Of a stretch of DNA of 64,000 bases, positions 40,884-50,189 are shown one piece after another. The notes under the pieces were generated by a model, which saw only the letters and a list, made by a program, of their open reading frames with translations, did not search any database and was not told the DNA's origin. Position numbers and translations under genes: made by a program. The DNA is taken from contig NZ_FXXB01000006.1 of NCBI RefSeq assembly GCF_900184245.1, forward strand, positions 62,001 through 126,000. Direction: 5' to 3'. The stretch comes from Brachybacterium massiliense (GTDB taxonomy: Bacteria > Actinomycetota > Actinomycetes > Actinomycetales > Dermabacteraceae). Positions within the stretch are counted from its first letter, which is position 1. Each line of letters begins with the position of its first letter.

Positions 40884-42227
40884 GTGCTCACCACCGCAAC
40901 GACCTCGCATCCCGTAGTCATCATCGGCGCCGGCCCCATCGGCCTGGCCGCCGCCGCCCAACTCTCCGAACGCGGCCTGCCGTTCGTCGTCCTCGAGGCC
41001 GGATCCACGGCAGCAGCGGCGATCACCGATTGGGGACACACCAGGCTGTTCTCCCCGTGGCAGTACAACCTCGATGCCGCCGCACAGCGCCTCCTCGAGG
41101 CCAGCGGCTGGATCGCCCCCGATAGCGAGGCTCTGCCGACCGGTCACGAACTGCGCGAGCAGTACCTCGAACCTCTCGCGCACCTTCCTCAGATCGCCGA
41201 GTCGATCCGTTACGACGCGCGAGTGACCGCTGTCTCCCGCGCTGGCATGGACAAGACCCGCACTGCACGTCGCGAGGAGACGCCCTTCCTGGTCCGGATC
41301 GAGACCGCTGATGGATACAGCGACGACGTGCTCGCCTCCGCCGTCATCGATGCGTCCGGCACCTGGTCCGCGCCGAATCCGCTGGGCCAGGCGGGGCTCC
41401 TCGCTCCCGGTGAACGACAGGCCCTCGCCGCGGGTCGCATCACACCGCCACTACCCGACGTGCAGGGCCGTGATCGCGAGCGCGTCGCCGGCAAACGCGT
41501 CATGGTGACGGGTGCCGGCCACTCGGCCGCCAATACCCTGCTGGACCTCGCAGAACTGGACGCCGCCACCACGATCATCTGGGCCGTTCGCACCGCTGAC
41601 CTCACCCGCGTGTACGGGGGCGGCGAGCAGGACGAGCTCGCAGCGCGGGGAGCCCTCGGCTCACGACTGCGCCAGCTGGTCGACTCCGGACGCATCGAGG
41701 TCCTCACCTCGTTCACCATCACCCACTTCAGCCTCGAGGACTCGTTGACTGTTCATGCGGTGACCCCGAACGGGGAGCGAGAGGTGAGCGTCGATGTGCT
41801 GGTGCCAGCCACCGGGTTCCGCCCCGATCTCGGAATGCTCGCTGAGCTTCGCCTGAACCTGGACCCAGCCGTCGAGGCACCTACGCAGCTGGGACCGCTC
41901 ATCGACCCCGAGTTCCACTCCTGCGGATCCGTCGAGCCCCACGGGGAACGCGTCCTCTCCCACCCGGAGAAGAACTTCTACATCGTCGGCATGAAGAGCT
42001 ACGGCCGCGCCCCCACCTTCCTCATGGCCACCGGCTACGAACAGGTCCGCTCCATTGCGGCAGCCCTTGCCGGCGATCGCGAAGCAGCAGACGCGGTCCA
42101 CCTCGAACTGCCCGAGACCGGCGTGTGCACCACCGACCTCGGCGGCAGCTGTGACGCCCCCGCGCCAGCCGACGACGCCTGCTGCTCCTCCAGCCCGCAG
42201 ATGATCGAGCTGTCTGTCGGGCGATGA
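40884..42227 (+). CDS. ArsO-like FAD/NAD(P)-binding monooxygenase (447 aa)
   Basis: N-terminal FAD motif (PVVIIGAGPIGLAAAAQL) and second nucleotide motif (RVMVTGAGHSAANTLLDL), plus ATGFRPDLGML, as in flavin monooxygenases. In actinobacterial ars operons such genes follow acr3 and arsC and are thought to act on organoarsenicals or trivalent arsenic. The last ~40 residues hold five cysteines (GVCTTDLGGSCD, DDACCSSSP), a possible metal-binding tail. Confidence 0.8.
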   Translation: MLTTATTSHPVVIIGAGPIGLAAAAQLSERGLPFVVLEAGSTAAAAITDWGHTRLFSPWQYNLDAAAQRLLEASGWIAPDSEALPTGHELREQYLEPLAHLPQIAESIRYDARVTAVSRAGMDKTRTARREETPFLVRIETADGYSDDVLASAVIDASGTWSAPNPLGQAGLLAPGERQALAAGRITPPLPDVQGRDRERVAGKRVMVTGAGHSAANTLLDLAELDAATTIIWAVRTADLTRVYGGGEQDELAARGALGSRLRQLVDSGRIEVLTSFTITHFSLEDSLTVHAVTPNGEREVSVDVLVPATGFRPDLGMLAELRLNLDPAVEAPTQLGPLIDPEFHSCGSVEPHGERVLSHPEKNFYIVGMKSYGRAPTFLMATGYEQVRSIAAALAGDREAADAVHLELPETGVCTTDLGGSCDAPAPADDACCSSSPQMIELSVGR

Positions 42228-42587
42228 CTCGCCAGCCGAACATCGATTGCTGATCGTCCCGCTGACAGCCGGTCCTGTTCCGCCCCCGGCCGCGTCGACC
42301 AGGCCTGAACCCGCCGTGGCTTCGCCAGGTAGGCGGCGGGGCCCTTCGGGCTGTGCGTGGCAGATATCGGTGACGCCGAGTATCAGAGCACTTCGGACGG
42401 GTTCCTTCCTGGACCAACCGATCATGATTGGTGACCACGAAGTCACAGCCACAAGACGCTCGAGTGCTCGCCGGAGCCCATGACGTTCGGCGTGGCGGAA
42501 CGAGGCCTCGATCGTCGGGGAAGCGAGTTCGGGCTCACCTGGCCGCCAGCGTCACTACTATTCAGTAGCTGGTATATAGTTCAGTGC
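42228..42587. other. 360-bp gap between the ars and cmtR operons
   Basis: No convincing gene. The last 45 bases are AT-richer (ACTATTCAGTAGCTGGTATA) and should contain the cmtR promoter/operator. Confidence 0.5.
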
Positions 42588-42947
42588 ATGCTGACTATTG
42601 CTTCCCGTCTCGACGTGATGAACCGCCTGGGTCGTGCACTGGCCGACCCCACTCGATCCCGGATCATCTTGACCCTGCTCGACCATCCCGCTTACCCGGC
42701 GGAACTGGCCCGAGATCTGGACCTGACACGCCCGAACGTGTCCAACCACCTGGCATGCCTGCGCGATTGCGGGATCGTCGTCTCCGAGCCCGAGGGTCGT
42801 CGGACACGATATGAGATCGCCGATTCGCACCTGGCGCAGGCGCTGACGGCACTGGTCGATGCCACCCTGGCAGTGGACGAAGACGCCCCGTGCATCGATC
42901 CCGCCTGCTCGCTTCCCGGATGCGACGCAGCTGGGGAGGGCGCATGA
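42588..42947 (+). CDS. cmtR: CmtR-type Cd/Pb-sensing repressor (119 aa)
   Basis: ArsR-family winged helix. Cysteines at 57 and 61 (HLACLRDCG) and 102 (DAPC) lie at the same positions as the three metal ligands of M. tuberculosis CmtR. Two further Cys (107, 112) are in the tail. Coupled to cadD (ATGA overlap), so it likely represses its own operon until Cd or Pb binds. Confidence 0.93.
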   Translation: MLTIASRLDVMNRLGRALADPTRSRIILTLLDHPAYPAELARDLDLTRPNVSNHLACLRDCGIVVSEPEGRRTRYEIADSHLAQALTALVDATLAVDEDAPCIDPACSLPGCDAAGEGA

Positions 42948-43546
42948 TCCTCACCTCGGTCTTGCAGGCGATGGGCCTGTTCGCAGCGACCAATATCGAC
43001 GACATCATCGTGCTTTCCCTCTTCTTTGCTCGAGGTGCGGGTCAGCGCGGCACTACGGCCCGCATTCTGGCCGGGCAGTACCTCGGGTTCGCCGGCATCC
43101 TCGGTGCCGCGGTCCTGGTGACCATCGGCGCCGGAGCGTTCCTGCCCTCGGCAGCCATCCCGTACTTCGGTCTCATCCCTCTGGGCCTCGGCCTCTGGGC
43201 CGCATGGCAGGCCTGGCGCGGAGACGATGACGACGATGACGACGAGGCCAAGGTTGCCGGCAAGAAGGTCGGCGTGTGGACCGTCGCAGGCGTCACCCTT
43301 GCCAACGGCGGCGACAACATCGGCGTCTACACCCCTGTCTTCCTCAGCGTGGAACCTCTCGCAGTAGTCGCCTACTGCATCGTCTTCCTCGCGCTCGTCG
43401 CGGTCCTGGTGGCCCTGGCAAAGTTCGTCGCCACCCGCCCCCCGATCGCCGAAGTGCTCGAACGCTGGGAGCACATCCTCTTCCCCATCGTTCTTATCGG
43501 TCTCGGCATCGTCATCCTTGTCAGTGGCGGAGCTTTCGGCCTCTGA
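42944..43546 (+). CDS. cadD: CadD-family cadmium resistance transporter (200 aa)
   Basis: Starts at ATG 42944 inside the cmtR stop. Five or six membrane segments with the family motif FAATNIDDIIVLSLFFA near the start and GVTLANGGDNIGVYTPVF in the second half. A cytoplasmic loop carries a run of acidic residues (GDDDDDDDE) that could collect metal. Exports Cd(II). Confidence 0.9.
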   Translation: MILTSVLQAMGLFAATNIDDIIVLSLFFARGAGQRGTTARILAGQYLGFAGILGAAVLVTIGAGAFLPSAAIPYFGLIPLGLGLWAAWQAWRGDDDDDDDEAKVAGKKVGVWTVAGVTLANGGDNIGVYTPVFLSVEPLAVVAYCIVFLALVAVLVALAKFVATRPPIAEVLERWEHILFPIVLIGLGIVILVSGGAFGL

Positions 43547-43902
43547 CTCAGCTAAAGCAAACACAGGTGCCGGGCTCGATAGATCGGTCCCGGAACCTGG
43601 ACCCGGGACACTTCGTCGCGTCGGCATCGTCCGAGCGGAGTCCGGATCTGAGCCCCGACGAGTTCCCACCGTTCAACGGGGAGGGCTTGCTCATGGTGAG
43701 CTCGTCTGAGTTCCAGCGCGCACCGGTCGATGGCTAGCCTGACCGGGGCTAGTGGAGTAGCTGGCGCAACAGTGAACGGGAGACTGGGCAGCATGTTGAG
43801 GATCGGTACGCGCCGGGTTGCTTCCCGTGCGGCGAACAGAGTGGCAGACAACGACGCCGAGACGGCCGCCTCGCCTGTCGGCGCAGCAGTTTCCGGGATT
43901 CG
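43547..43902. other. 356-bp gap before the CopD gene
   Basis: No convincing gene. Open frames here are short and unfamiliar. It should contain the copD promoter but no clear motif is visible. Confidence 0.45.
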
Positions 43903-45876
43903 ATGCGGGGCGAGCTGGTGAGCTCGATTCGCACCAGAATCCTCATCATGGGTGCTGCGGCCCCGTGGGCTCTGCTCTGGACGGTGATCGCGGCCGCCAT
44001 GGCGGGAGCACCGGTCTCGATGGAGCTCGTCGATGCCGGCCCGGTGGTGCGGTGGGGTTTGCCGATCGTCGATGCCATCGGTGATGTGGTCGGTGCCGCG
44101 ACCGTGGCGTGCCTCGTGCTGGCGCTCGTCGTGCTGCCCCGCCGTGCGGAGCCGTCCGCGTCGGAGGCTGATCAGGAACACGCTGCCGTGTCTCGGTTCC
44201 ATCCAGCGTACGAGCGGACGCTCGATATCGGTATGGGCCTGGGAATGGTGTGGTCAACGCTGCTGGTCGTACGGATGGTGCTTGGCTACGCTTTGGCGGC
44301 GGGCCAGGCACCCTTCTCCCCGCGGTTCGGCTCCGATCTCCTGATGTACATCACACGGCTTGAGCTCGGTCAATACCAGCTTGCCGGGGCGGTGTTCGTC
44401 GCCGCTGCCTCGACCATGCTGATCGTCGTGAGGTCCCGTACGGGGCTGCTGATCTCGCTGAGTCTGGTGTTCGCGGCGTTGGTGACGAAGTCGATGACGG
44501 GCCACGCCTCGGGGCAGACCTCCCATGAGGCGGCCACGAGCGCGATGATCGTGCACCTCGTGGCTGCCGGAGTGTGGCTGGGTGGGCTCGCGCTGCTCGT
44601 GCTGGTTGCGGGCCGGCTCGGAGCACGACTGAGGGATGTCGCCGAACGGTTCAGCGTCCTGGCGCTTGCTTGTTATGGGGCGTTGGCCGCCAGCGGTATC
44701 GCCTCTGCCCTGGTCCGGCTCTCCGCGCCTCTGGACCTTGTGACCACCGCGTACGGGTGGATGCTCGTGCTGAAGACGGTGTTGCTGGTGCTGCTGGGTG
44801 GCGCTGGCTGGTGGCAGCGCCGACGGGTACTGGGCCGGCTGCGGGACTCGGATCGCCGGAGAGACTTCCTGTGGCTCGCCGCGGGGGAAGTCTTCCTGAT
44901 CGCGGCGGCGACCGGACTCGCTGCCGCACTGTCGAACACGGCGCCTCCGGTGCCGGACGAGCCTGAGCCGGTCACCTCGACGGCTGAGGCGCTGACCGAC
45001 TATCCACTGCCTGCTCCGCCTGAGCTGGCGACGCTGCTGACGACCTGGCGTGTGGACGTCGCCGGAATGGCACTCGCCCTCGGTCTCGCGGTCATCTACC
45101 TCTGGGTGCACCTGCGCCGCCCGTTGACGGGCACTGGCGGGCGACGCTGGCCCGTGGCCAGGACTTCGGCGTGGGTAGCGGGATGCGTGGTCATCTTTTG
45201 GGTGACGAACGGGGCACCGGGCGTGTACGCGCCGGTGCAGTTCTCCGTGCACCTGAGCCAGCACGCGCTGCTTGCTCTGGTGGCAGTGCCTCTACTGGTT
45301 GCCGGGCGTTTCGGTGATCTCGTGCGGGATCGGATCGCTCCTCGGTCGGACGGTTCGGCGGGACTGCGCGAGCTCGTCGACTGGAAGCCTCGCTCCCGTG
45401 CGGGTCGGTGGCTCGCTCACCCGGCGGTGTTGGCGCTGCTCGGCGCGGCGGGATTTGCAGCGATCTACCTGACCCCGGCGCTCGGCGCGGGGTTGCATAC
45501 CGCGCCCGGCCGACTGGTCGTGCTTACTGCCGCTGTGGTGGCCGGTGCTGCTGTGGCGCTGCCATTCCAGGGTAGGGCGCTGGGTGGTGGCATGGTCGCT
45601 GGGCGGGAGCGCTGGGTGGCCCTGGTTGTGGGGGCCGGCTTTCTTGCTGGGCTGGCGCTTCTGCTGGTGCTGGCGCTCCCGGTCGTGGAGCCCGACTGGT
45701 TCGCAGTCATGGGGCGGACCTGGGGCCCCGATGCGTTCGGAGATCAAAGGCTTGGTGGCCGGGTCCTGCTTGCGCTGGTTCTGACGCTGGCAGTCCTGCA
45801 CGGCGCGGTCATCTCGCGATCGCGACGGAGCAGCGAAGGACTCTCCGTAGGTCGTTCCGCCTCAGCGCGGTACTGA
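43903..45876 (+). CDS. CopD / cytochrome oxidase assembly (CtaG-like) fusion protein (657 aa)
   Basis: About 14 membrane segments. The first half has the CopD copper-import domain (TKSMTGHASGQTSHEAATSAMIVHLVAAGVWLGGLALL). The second half is CtaG-like (FSVHLSQHALLALVAVPLLVAG, TPALGAGLHTAPGRLVVL). This fusion is common in Actinobacteria next to CopC. The exact start is unsure: GTG 43918 is also possible. Converges with copC. Confidence 0.88.
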   Translation: MRGELVSSIRTRILIMGAAAPWALLWTVIAAAMAGAPVSMELVDAGPVVRWGLPIVDAIGDVVGAATVACLVLALVVLPRRAEPSASEADQEHAAVSRFHPAYERTLDIGMGLGMVWSTLLVVRMVLGYALAAGQAPFSPRFGSDLLMYITRLELGQYQLAGAVFVAAASTMLIVVRSRTGLLISLSLVFAALVTKSMTGHASGQTSHEAATSAMIVHLVAAGVWLGGLALLVLVAGRLGARLRDVAERFSVLALACYGALAASGIASALVRLSAPLDLVTTAYGWMLVLKTVLLVLLGGAGWWQRRRVLGRLRDSDRRRDFLWLAAGEVFLIAAATGLAAALSNTAPPVPDEPEPVTSTAEALTDYPLPAPPELATLLTTWRVDVAGMALALGLAVIYLWVHLRRPLTGTGGRRWPVARTSAWVAGCVVIFWVTNGAPGVYAPVQFSVHLSQHALLALVAVPLLVAGRFGDLVRDRIAPRSDGSAGLRELVDWKPRSRAGRWLAHPAVLALLGAAGFAAIYLTPALGAGLHTAPGRLVVLTAAVVAGAAVALPFQGRALGGGMVAGRERWVALVVGAGFLAGLALLLVLALPVVEPDWFAVMGRTWGPDAFGDQRLGGRVLLALVLTLAVLHGAVISRSRRSSEGLSVGRSASARY

Positions 45877-45938
45877 GCCGGGTTCTGTTGCTCGCCGCGG
45901 CGTGCCGTGATGCGTTGTCCTGATCGGGTTCGTGATGG

Positions 45939-46604
45939 TCAGTCGGTGTTGTCACCGGGGCTGCGGCGCAGGCGGACGATGATCGCACCGATCGCGGCGA
46001 GCAGTAGGAGCAGAGCGAGGCCGCCGAGGATCATACCGAGAGGAAGGCCGCCCTCGCTCTGTTGAGCCTCTGCCGGTTCGGCAGCGGTGTCTTCCGTGCT
46101 CGGTTCGTCCGTCCCGGCGGTCGGCTCCTCGCTCTCCTTCGGCTCCTCCGATTCGGAGTCCGCTGTGGCCGTGGGCTCGGCACCGACTGTGACGGTGAAG
46201 TCGACCGTGCCTTCGATCGGGTGGCCGTCCGAGGAGACGACACGCCACAAGACCTGATAGTCATCGGCGGGCAGCGGCGGCAGGTCGATCGTGGCCGTGT
46301 TGCCGGACACGGCGGGGGTCTCGGTGAAGATCTCCTCGCCGGCGGAGGTGGTCAGTCGCACGGCCGGAGAGAGGTTGAGAACCTCATCGCTGTAGGTGAG
46401 CTCGAGCGCCTCGGGAGCCTGCTCGAGGCTTTCGCCTGCTGCCGGGTTCGAAGAGGTCAAGGTGTCGTGCGCCGACGCCGCGGGCAACAATGCGGGCACC
46501 ACCAGTGGCATCAGTACGGCGGCGAGCAGCCCGAACAGGCTGGCCAGCATGATCCGCACCGCCGTCCCGGTGGTTCCGCGAGCAGCCGTCGTGTCCGCCG
46601 TCAT
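45939..46604 (-). CDS. CopC-domain copper-binding exported protein (221 aa)
   Basis: ATG 46604 follows GAGGAGGAGA. A signal peptide (residues ~15-45) ends in SAHDTLTSSNPAAGE, so the mature protein begins with the His that binds Cu(II). The second His is in SSDGHPIEGTVDF. An acidic Ser/Glu linker and a C-terminal membrane anchor (GMILGGLALLLLLAAIGAIIV) follow. It would hand copper to the CopD protein. Confidence 0.9.
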   Translation of the reverse strand: MTADTTAARGTTGTAVRIMLASLFGLLAAVLMPLVVPALLPAASAHDTLTSSNPAAGESLEQAPEALELTYSDEVLNLSPAVRLTTSAGEEIFTETPAVSGNTATIDLPPLPADDYQVLWRVVSSDGHPIEGTVDFTVTVGAEPTATADSESEEPKESEEPTAGTDEPSTEDTAAEPAEAQQSEGGLPLGMILGGLALLLLLAAIGAIIVRLRRSPGDNTD

Positions 46605-46759
46605 GAACGTCTCCTCCTCGGGTGACCCCTCGTGCGGGCCGGTTTGTCCCCATGACCGGGGCGCATCGAGTGTAGCGACGTGCCACCAGCGACCCCTTCG
46701 CTCATCTCCCAGGATCGACTCGTCCAGTCCCACCCCTTTACAGAACCCCACACGACGAT

Positions 46760-46778
46760 ATCATCGCCATATGACGAT
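46760..46778. promoter_or_regulatory. Possible operator of the ArsR/SmtB regulator
   Basis: ATCATC and GACGAT form an imperfect (5 of 6) inverted repeat with 7 bases between, overlapping the regulator start codon. Weak evidence. Confidence 0.35.
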
Positions 46779-47145
46779 TGATGCGATCCCGGCCGAGCTG
46801 CAGTTCGAGGTGGCAGACAGTCATGCCGCGCTCTTCCATGCTCTCGCCGAACCCACACGCTTGGCTCTCCTCCAGCACCTCTCGACCGGTGAGCATCGAG
46901 TTCGCGACCTTGTCGAACACATGCACCTTGCCCAGTCGACCGTCAGCAAGCATCTCTCGTGCCTGCGCGACTGTGGTCTGGTCACCGCGCGCACTGAAGG
47001 CCGCGCATCGTGGTTCGCTCTCACCGATTTGCCCCGACTGAGCGACCTACTCGAGGCGGCTGACGACCTGCTCGACACCTCCGGGACCACCCTGTCCCTG
47101 AAGAACCACCGCGATCACGAGAACCTCGAGGACGGGGGCCTTTGA
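46771..47145 (+). CDS. ArsR/SmtB-family metal regulator (124 aa)
   Basis: Winged helix with LVEHMHLAQSTVSKHLSCLRDCGLVTARTEGRASWFAL. Cysteines in HLSCLRDCG sit where CmtR has its site, but no CmtR-like C-terminal Cys is present; a His-rich tail (NHRDHENLEDG) could bind Zn or a similar metal. Its stop overlaps the start of the exporter gene, so it very likely controls it. Confidence 0.85.
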   Translation: MTIDAIPAELQFEVADSHAALFHALAEPTRLALLQHLSTGEHRVRDLVEHMHLAQSTVSKHLSCLRDCGLVTARTEGRASWFALTDLPRLSDLLEAADDLLDTSGTTLSLKNHRDHENLEDGGL

Positions 47146-48077
47146 TGAGCTCAGGACACGACCATTCGCACGGCGGTAGCGGATCGAGCACGGCCCGGAC
47201 GCGACTCGCCATCGCCTTCGCCATCACCTCCGTCATCGTGCTCGCGCAAGCGATCGGGAGCGTCGTCACCGGCAGTCTTGCTCTGCTCACGGACACGGCG
47301 CATGCCCTTGTCGACGCCTCCGGTCTGCTGGTCGCGTTGATTGCGGCGACCATGATGTTGCGCCCGGCCAGCAGCAGTAAGACCTGGGGATTCGCTCGCA
47401 TCGAGGTACTGGCAGCCTTGGCCCAGGCCACGCTCCTGATCGTGGTCGGCACCTACACCGCCGTCGAGGGCATTTCGCGACTGACGGACCCCCCGGACGT
47501 TCCCTCGGGTGAGCTGCTCATCTTCGGTGTGATCGGGCTGGTCGCGAACATCGCCGCGATCCTCATCCTGGCCGGAGGCAAGGATTCGAGCCTCAACATG
47601 CGTGCCGCGTTCCTCGAGGTCCTCAATGACGCTCTCGGTTCGCTCGGCGTGATCACTGCCGCGATCGTGATTCAGCTGACCGGATTCCAGCAGGCTGATG
47701 CGCTGGCCGGTTTGTTCATCGCCGCGTTGATCGTGCCTCGGGCGTTCCGCATCATGGCCGAGACGCTGCGGATCCTCATGGAGTACACCCCGAAGGGTGT
47801 GGATCTCGATCAGGTGCGCGAGCACATCCTTGCGCTCGACCACGTCCAGGATGTCCATGACCTGCATGCCTCGGCGATTGGGAGCAATCTGCCGATCTTC
47901 TCTGCGCACGTCGTCGTCGGGGAGGAGTGCTTCGAATCGGCCCACGCATTGCGGATCCTCGAAGAGGTCCATGTCTGCGTCAGGACGCACTTCCCGATAG
48001 CGTTCGAGCACGCCACGATCCAGCTGGAGAGCCCGTCCGTGCATCGAGGCGAATCCGAGCGCACCCTGCACACGTAG
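47145..48077 (+). CDS. Cation diffusion facilitator, CzcD/ZitB-like (310 aa)
   Basis: Starts MSSGHDHSHGG, a His-rich N-terminus. Six membrane segments with the metal-site motifs LALLTDTAHALVDASGL (segment 2) and AAFLEVLNDALGSLGV (segment 5). The C-terminal cytoplasmic domain has HVQDVHDLHASAIGSN and AHVVV. Exports Zn(II) or related ions against protons. Confidence 0.93.
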   Translation: MSSGHDHSHGGSGSSTARTRLAIAFAITSVIVLAQAIGSVVTGSLALLTDTAHALVDASGLLVALIAATMMLRPASSSKTWGFARIEVLAALAQATLLIVVGTYTAVEGISRLTDPPDVPSGELLIFGVIGLVANIAAILILAGGKDSSLNMRAAFLEVLNDALGSLGVITAAIVIQLTGFQQADALAGLFIAALIVPRAFRIMAETLRILMEYTPKGVDLDQVREHILALDHVQDVHDLHASAIGSNLPIFSAHVVVGEECFESAHALRILEEVHVCVRTHFPIAFEHATIQLESPSVHRGESERTLHT

Positions 48078-48123
48078 CCTGCACCGATCCGCACGTCCCC
48101 TGGCCGCAGGGGAGCGCGACAAA

Positions 48124-48161
48124 GCGGCGCGCATCCCACTCGGGGGTGGGGTGCGCGCCGC
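48124..48161. terminator. Strong hairpin between convergent exporter and hydrolase genes
   Basis: GCGGCGCGCATCCCA pairs with TGGGGTGCGCGCCGC (14 of 15) around an 8-base loop. It lies between two convergent genes and may end both transcripts. No U-run is present. Confidence 0.7.
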
Positions 48162-48176
48162 GGGTAGTCGCTGGGC

Positions 48177-49004
48177 TCAGCGGAAGGAGACGAAGGTGGG
48201 GTTGCCCCAGATGGTGCGCTCGGTGACCGCGCCGGGAGAGCGTCCTGCATCGACGACCTTGTCGCCGCCGGCGTAGATGCCCATGTGGCCGGGCCACACG
48301 ACGAGGTCGCCGGGCTGCGCCTCGGACTTGGAGATCTGGGTGCCGGCGTCGACCTGCTGGCCGGAGGTGCGCGGAAGGTCGATGCCGACCTGCTTGTAGG
48401 CGTACTGGGTCAGGCCGGAGCAGTCGAAGCTCACGCCCGGGTTGCTCGAGCCCCAGGAGTAAGCGGCACCCATCTGGGTCCGTGCGGCGTCGACGATCGC
48501 CTGCCCGGTGCTGCTGGAGGAGGATGCGGGCGCAGGAACCGACGCACCACCACCGCCGACGCCGGGGGCCGAACCGTTCAGGGAGCCGCGCGTCTCGGGG
48601 CCCACCACGCCATCGACCTGCAGGCCGTTGGCCTGCTGGTAGTCCTTCACCGCGCCATGGGTACGCGGGCCGAACTTCCCGTCGACGGCGAGCGAGGAGC
48701 CCTCATCATTCAGTGCGGACTGGAGCTGCTCGACCGAGGCACCCTGGGATCCCCAGCGAAGCTTCTCGGAGGACGACAGAGCCTGTGCCGGCGCCGGGGC
48801 AGCAGGTGCGGCGGCCTGCGTGACCGCGGACGGCGCGTTTGCCGGAGCTGCGGGTGCTGCCTGGGCCGCACCACCAGCGAAGGCGGAGCCGAGGAGCACG
48901 GTGCCGAGGACGGCGGCGCCTCCAGTGCCGCGCAGGGCGCGTCCGCTGTGTCGAAGGGGGGTGACTGCGCGGCCGGCCGCGCGATGGGAATTGCTCGTGG
49001 CCAT
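48177..49004 (-). CDS. Secreted NlpC/P60 peptidoglycan hydrolase with PG-binding domain (275 aa)
   Basis: Signal peptide (residues ~25-50, ending AQAAPAA), Ala/Pro linker, peptidoglycan-binding domain (LRWGSQGASVEQLQSALNDEGSSLAVDGKFGPRTHGAVKDYQQANGLQVDGVVGPET) and NlpC/P60 domain with catalytic Cys (GVSFDCSGLTQYAY), His (WPGHMGIYAG) and a polar third residue. It cuts cell-wall peptides. Looks like a host gene, not the phage lysin. Confidence 0.92.
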   Translation of the reverse strand: MATSNSHRAAGRAVTPLRHSGRALRGTGGAAVLGTVLLGSAFAGGAAQAAPAAPANAPSAVTQAAAPAAPAPAQALSSSEKLRWGSQGASVEQLQSALNDEGSSLAVDGKFGPRTHGAVKDYQQANGLQVDGVVGPETRGSLNGSAPGVGGGGASVPAPASSSSSTGQAIVDAARTQMGAAYSWGSSNPGVSFDCSGLTQYAYKQVGIDLPRTSGQQVDAGTQISKSEAQPGDLVVWPGHMGIYAGGDKVVDAGRSPGAVTERTIWGNPTFVSFR

Positions 49005-49346
49005 GAATGTTCTCCGTGAATATCCCCGAGTTTATGCACGGGGTCGTCTGGCATTTGGTCGCGGCAACGTCGACAGCAGAGGACGCGTCGGGAAGGAATC
49101 TCGTACCTCGTTACCGGTGGGACCAACGTACCGACCCAAACACCCTCCCAATAGCGCCATGGGCGACCCCGACCGACGATTTCTCCTTCTCTTGAACACT
49201 CTCGCCACATGGGCCCCGGGGTCACACCGTCTCTTTACCAAACCCCGGTGCCGCAATGGGGTCGACCTCACGAGTCGCAGTCGAGGTGGACGGGCCCGTG
49301 TCGGTCACCGGTAGCAGATCGGGAGGAGAGAGTACCTTCGTGAGGC
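49005..49346. other. 342-bp leader/intergenic region upstream of the hydrolase gene
   Basis: No gene recognised. On the minus strand it forms the upstream region of the hydrolase and has hairpin-capable segments (CCCCG...CGGGG close to the start codon). Hydrolase genes of Actinobacteria sometimes carry a c-di-AMP riboswitch here, but I could not match the conserved blocks. Confidence 0.35.
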
Positions 49347-50189
49347 TCAGACGACGGGCTGGAATGTGGCGATGGAGCCTTGGAGCTGATCCATCCATGA
49401 GGCCCACACTCCCGTGAGTAGCAGCAGGCCGATCGCGATGAGCAGCGCCCCGGATAGGACTCCGATGAGTCGGCGATGGCGGGCAAGTGCCCTGCTCACG
49501 CCCATCGCCCTGTCAAGTAGCAGGGCGCTGAGGACGAAGGGGATGCCCAGTCCGAGCGAGTACGCCAGGGCCAGGATCGCGCCCCGAGCCGCAGAACCTC
49601 CGTCGGCGCCGGCGTCGAGGGATAGCGCGATGATCGCGGCGTAGGTAGGGCCGATGCAGGGTGTCCAGCTCAGCCCGAAGACGAAGCCCATCAACGGGGC
49701 CCCCAGAAGGCCCGCATCAGGGCGTCTCCTGGACACCTGGACATTTCCTGTCAATCGAGGGAACATGCCCATGAAAATGAGCCCCATAAAGATAACGATG
49801 AGGCCCGCGACCCGATTGATCCATACTGCGTGCGCTTGAAGGAGATATCCCACCGCACCAGCGAACCCGCCCAGCGCCATGAATACCACCGCGAAGCCCG
49901 CGACGAACAGCAAGCTCCCACCCAACATTCTCCCAGTTCCCTCTCGGAAAAGGGTCCCCTGTCGTCGCGCCGTCCCGGTATTCTCAGGCGTTTGCCGGGT
50001 TAGCTTGGTGGTCTTCAGTCCTTGTCCGGCAAGCCCGGAGACATAACCGAGGTAGCCCGGCACGATCGGCAGCACGCACGGCGAGAGGAACGCGATCAGG
50101 CCAGCGACAGCGGCGACGGTGATGGCCAGCAGAAGAGACCCGGACAGGGCGATCGACTGGAACGTCTCCGCGAGTCCATTGACGCTCAC
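49347..50189 (-). CDS. ccdA: CcdA/DsbD-type thiol electron transporter (280 aa)
   Basis: GTG 50189 overlaps the tlpA stop (GTGA). Six to seven membrane segments with the redox cysteines in LSPCVLPIVPGYLGYVSG (Cys38) and SWTPCIGPTYA. It brings reducing power from cytoplasmic thioredoxin to exported thiol proteins. Last gene of the cmtR-cadA operon. Confidence 0.92.
   Translation of the reverse strand: MSVNGLAETFQSIALSGSLLLAITVAAVAGLIAFLSPCVLPIVPGYLGYVSGLAGQGLKTTKLTRQTPENTGTARRQGTLFREGTGRMLGGSLLFVAGFAVVFMALGGFAGAVGYLLQAHAVWINRVAGLIVIFMGLIFMGMFPRLTGNVQVSRRRPDAGLLGAPLMGFVFGLSWTPCIGPTYAAIIALSLDAGADGGSAARGAILALAYSLGLGIPFVLSALLLDRAMGVSRALARHRRLIGVLSGALLIAIGLLLLTGVWASWMDQLQGSIATFQPVV

Noticed and set aside
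48177..49004. NlpC/P60 hydrolase as the phage endolysin
   Set aside because: It lies outside the prophage, has a secretion signal and a host-style peptidoglycan-binding domain, and has no holin beside it.
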